This document shows positions 61,741-64,000 of a stretch of 64,000 bases of DNA, piece by piece (position 1 is the stretch's first letter; each line of letters begins with the position of its first letter). Made by a program: the position numbers and the translations under genes. The stretch lies in assembly GCF_006740045.1 (NCBI RefSeq), contig NZ_AP019749.1:1755001-1819000 (forward strand), read 5' to 3'. This DNA is from Comamonas terrigena NBRC 13299 (GTDB lineage: Bacteria > Pseudomonadota > Gammaproteobacteria > Burkholderiales > Burkholderiaceae_C). The notes beneath the pieces are model-generated. The model saw nothing but the letters and a program-made list of their open reading frames with translations, did no database searches and was not told the DNA's origin.

Positions 61741-63495
61741 TCAGCGCGGCAGGCGCTTGGCCAGTTTGGCAGCGTACATGGCCTGGTCGGCACGCACCAG
61801 CAGTTCGGCGCTGCTGCGGCCTGCTTCCGGAAAGCGCGCGGCACCGATGCTGGCGCCCACCTGCAGCGCCTGGCCCAGGTAGTCCACCGGGGCTTCCACG
61901 GCGGCCGTCACCTTGGCCAGCAACTGGTCCAGCTGGAATTGCGGACCCTTGCCCTGGGCCACGATGACGAATTCATCCCCGCCCAGCCGGGTCACGGTGT
62001 CCGTGCTGCGCAGGCAGGCCTGCAGCCGCTGTGCGACGGTCTGCAGCAGCACATCGCCGGCCGCGTGGCCGTGGGTGTCGTTGACGGGTTTGAAACCGTC
62101 CAGGTCCAGCAGCAGCACATAGCCGTGCAGGTCTTCCCCGGCCTGGGCATGTGCCAGCGCATGGCCCAGGGCTTCTTCCAGCACCACGCGGTTGCCCAGC
62201 CCGGTCAGCGGATCGTGGCGGGCGCGGTGCTGCAGCGCGCGTTCGCTGTCGCGCAACTGCACGATGGCGCGGTCCAGGGTGCGGGTGTGCTGCCGGCTTT
62301 CCAGGAAGGCGCCGATCATGTCGGCCACGGTGTGCAGAAACACCCGCTCGCTGTCCGACCAGCGGCGCTGCTGCTGCAGGTCCTGCACGCACAGATAGCC
62401 GAACCACTGGCCCTGGCCCCACACCGGCAGGGCGGCCACGCTGCGCACCCCGGCGGCGATCAGCTGCTGGCGTTCGGGCTCGGGCAGGTCCTCTACGGTG
62501 CCCAGCAACCCGGAGCGTTCCTCAAAGCAGCTGCGCCAGCGGGCCGGCACCAGGGCCTGTGCTGCGTCCGGCCAGGGGGCTCCGGCCACCACGCGGGCCT
62601 GGGCCTGCCAGGTGGTGGCGGTGGTCTGCAGGTTCTCGGCCAGGTAGATGCGGTCCGCACCGGTGGTGCGCAGCACCTGGGCCAGCACCTCGGGCAGTGG
62701 ACTTTGCTGGCCGGCGGCGGTGGCCAGCAGGCTGCGGGCGCAATGGGCCAGGGTGGACTGGCGGGCAAAACGGGAGTCCAACTCTTCGAGCAGGGCGTCA
62801 TAGGCCTGGACCACGTCGGACAGTTCGTCGTTGCGCAGCCCCTCCCCGGCATCCGCCGGGCCGGCGTGGCTGCGCACGGTGCGCTGGTCGCTGATGGCCT
62901 GGCGAAAGCGTGCCAGCGGGCGGCCGATGAGGTGGCGGAACACCAGGGCAGCCCCCAGCAGCACCACCACCAGCATGGCGGCGAACACGGCCAGTTGTTG
63001 GCCCAGGTTCTGCATGGCGGCCTGGGCCATGGAGAAAGGGGTGAACTGCACGCTCAGGTGGCCCACCTGGTGGTCGCGCCCTTGTTCGTCGCGGTGGTGC
63101 AGCGGCATGGCCAACTGGTTGGTGTGTGCGGGGTCCTGGGCTGGGAGGATGGTGTCGAGGGCGGATTCGGAGGCGATGACGTTGTCGCCGCAGCTGTCGT
63201 GCAGGCGCACGGCCTGCACCAGGGGCTGCTGGGCCAGGGTGTCCACGATCCCGCGTGCGGTGGCGCCATCGCAGTCCCACAGCGGCTTGATCAGGGTGCG
63301 CGCAAAAATGCGCAAGGTCTGTTCGCGCAGTGCGGTGTGCTGCGCTTTTTCGCTGTGGTAGTTGACGGTGGCCGTGGTGCCTGCGGCCAGCACAAAGGCC
63401 AGCACCAGCGGCCACAGCAGCCGCTGCACGAACTGCCCGTGCAGCGTGCGGCGGCGGGGCAGCGGAGGCGCGGATGTGGCGGGAGAAGGGGGCAT
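61741..63495 (-). CDS. Membrane diguanylate cyclase with periplasmic, GAF and GGDEF domains
   Basis: The 584-residue protein has a membrane helix near residues 25-45, a periplasmic domain of about 125 residues (TLRIFARTLIKPLWDCDGATARGIV), a second helix and a HAMP-like region. A GAF domain (SLLATAAGQQSPLPEVLAQV...SVAALPVWGQGQWFGYLCVQD) precedes the GGDEF domain (RHDPLTGLGNRVVLEEALGHAL, TRLGGDEFVIVAQ). The GGDEF motif is intact and an RxxD inhibitory site is not evident, so it should make c-di-GMP. Its start (63495) is seven bases past the stop of a periplasmic binding protein gene, which suggests that protein feeds ligand information to the sensor. Confidence 0.93.
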   Translation of the reverse strand: MPPSPATSAPPLPRRRTLHGQFVQRLLWPLVLAFVLAAGTTATVNYHSEKAQHTALREQTLRIFARTLIKPLWDCDGATARGIVDTLAQQPLVQAVRLHDSCGDNVIASESALDTILPAQDPAHTNQLAMPLHHRDEQGRDHQVGHLSVQFTPFSMAQAAMQNLGQQLAVFAAMLVVVLLGAALVFRHLIGRPLARFRQAISDQRTVRSHAGPADAGEGLRNDELSDVVQAYDALLEELDSRFARQSTLAHCARSLLATAAGQQSPLPEVLAQVLRTTGADRIYLAENLQTTATTWQAQARVVAGAPWPDAAQALVPARWRSCFEERSGLLGTVEDLPEPERQQLIAAGVRSVAALPVWGQGQWFGYLCVQDLQQQRRWSDSERVFLHTVADMIGAFLESRQHTRTLDRAIVQLRDSERALQHRARHDPLTGLGNRVVLEEALGHALAHAQAGEDLHGYVLLLDLDGFKPVNDTHGHAAGDVLLQTVAQRLQACLRSTDTVTRLGGDEFVIVAQGKGPQFQLDQLLAKVTAAVEAPVDYLGQALQVGASIGAARFPEAGRSSAELLVRADQAMYAAKLAKRLPR

Positions 63496-63502
63496 GCGGG
63501 CC

Positions 63503-64000
63503 TCAGGGCTGGAACAGCAGATGGCGGTAGCGCGGCGGCACCAGACGCTGGTCGTAGAAAGGGTTGGCAATGTCGATGGTGGTGCGCTCGCGGAAGAAGC
63601 GCGCGTCGGGCGGGTGGCGGTACTGGTTCCATACGCGCATGAACTGGCCGTTGGCCACGATGCGGTCAAAGCCGGTCTGCAGCGCCTGGTACAGCGCCTC
63701 GGTATCTGGTCCCGGGGCCACCCAGACAAAGCGGAACCAGGGGTAGCGCACCAGGAGGTAGGGGTCGACGGTGAGTTGGGGGTAGTACTTCTGGAAGTGG
63801 GGCAGGAAGTAGTTCAGCGTCTCTTCCAGGCCCAGCGGGAACAGGTCCAGAAAGCCTGCCTCCATCTGTTCGGCGAATTCCCCGTTGCTCCAGTGCTTGA
63901 TTTCCTTGGTGGGGATGCCGGCCGCGCGGTAGATCTCCACATCCATCCAGCCCACGTTCTGCCCCATGGAGAACTGCGCCAGGTCGGCGGCCGTGCGCAC
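63503..64000 (-). CDS. Periplasmic substrate-binding protein, C-terminal part (5' end outside window)
   Basis: About 165 residues are present; the frame is open to the right edge, so the N-terminus lies outside. Segments such as AGIPTKEIKHWSNGEFAEQM, LDLFPLGLEETLNYFLP and YQALQTGFDRIVANGQFMRVW resemble the second lobe of bacterial extracellular solute-binding family 3 proteins. It is directly upstream of the diguanylate cyclase (seven bases) and probably acts as its periplasmic sensor partner, since no ABC permease follows. Confidence 0.75.
   Translation of the reverse strand: MRTAADLAQFSMGQNVGWMDVEIYRAAGIPTKEIKHWSNGEFAEQMEAGFLDLFPLGLEETLNYFLPHFQKYYPQLTVDPYLLVRYPWFRFVWVAPGPDTEALYQALQTGFDRIVANGQFMRVWNQYRHPPDARFFRERTTIDIANPFYDQRLVPPRYRHLLFQP

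Noticed and set aside
59934..61844. 636-codon minus-strand frame opposite the solute-binding protein
   Set aside because: Arg/Gln/His-rich shadow without motifs; the plus strand holds a signal peptide and complete SBP fold.

Overview
The window is GC-rich, densely coded DNA of a betaproteobacterium. Gene content (ECF-sigma-controlled TonB receptors, a PQQ-dependent glucose/quinate-type dehydrogenase, an ornithine/arginine/lysine decarboxylase, NnrS, an Ada pair, FabI) and protein style point to the Comamonadaceae, probably Comamonas or a close relative. This placement is inference from gene content; no rRNA is present. Both ends cut through genes: a TolC-type protein at the left and a periplasmic binding protein at the right.

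Layout from left to right. 1-3.9 kb: an efflux cassette (TolC-type outer membrane factor, HlyD-type adaptor, two ABC-2 permeases), with no ATPase inside the window. 4.2-7.65 kb: a conspicuously AT-rich island with three tightly coupled leftward genes (DUF262 protein, DUF3696-type AAA ATPase, unknown protein), preceded by nested palindromes. It has the look of a transferred anti-phage cassette and is the most interesting segment. 8-17.5 kb: iron uptake, with a TonB siderophore receptor plus PepSY reductase, then a FecI/FecR/FecA-like surface-signalling set under a Fur box. 17.5-27.5 kb: a broken class D beta-lactamase gene, a P-type cation ATPase, an aldo/keto reductase, a LysR regulator divergent from a membrane PQQ dehydrogenase, and regulator remnants. 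28-33 kb: a chemoreceptor, a phospholipase D-like protein with a decayed second copy, an ArsR-rhodanese fusion, and two identical tRNA-Ser(GGA) genes.

33-44.7 kb: paraslipin and NfeD, a decarboxylase with a histone-H1-like tail, and a seven-gene leftward operon (FAD oxidoreductase, DUF1365, cyclopropane synthase-like methyltransferase, chalcone-isomerase-like protein, MFS carrier, DUF3833 lipoprotein, SDR) facing a TetR regulator across a palindrome-rich intergenic region. This set should modify membrane fatty acids. 44.8-54 kb: small metabolic genes (GST, NTF2-like, DsbA-like, VOC, NnrS, DUF805) and a slightly AT-richer patch with a zinc-ribbon membrane protein, a 33-residue protein and a frameshifted gene. 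54.5-64 kb: ada plus a 2-oxoglutarate oxygenase behind an Ada-box-like site; a Fur-box-headed operon of an unknown protein, Mn superoxide dismutase and a ZIP transporter; fabI; an oligopeptide-type binding protein; and a GAF-GGDEF diguanylate cyclase.

Where a start codon was chosen inside a longer open frame, the choice rests on Shine-Dalgarno spacing, signal peptides or operon overlaps, as stated in each entry. All family names come from reading the protein sequences, not from database searches.
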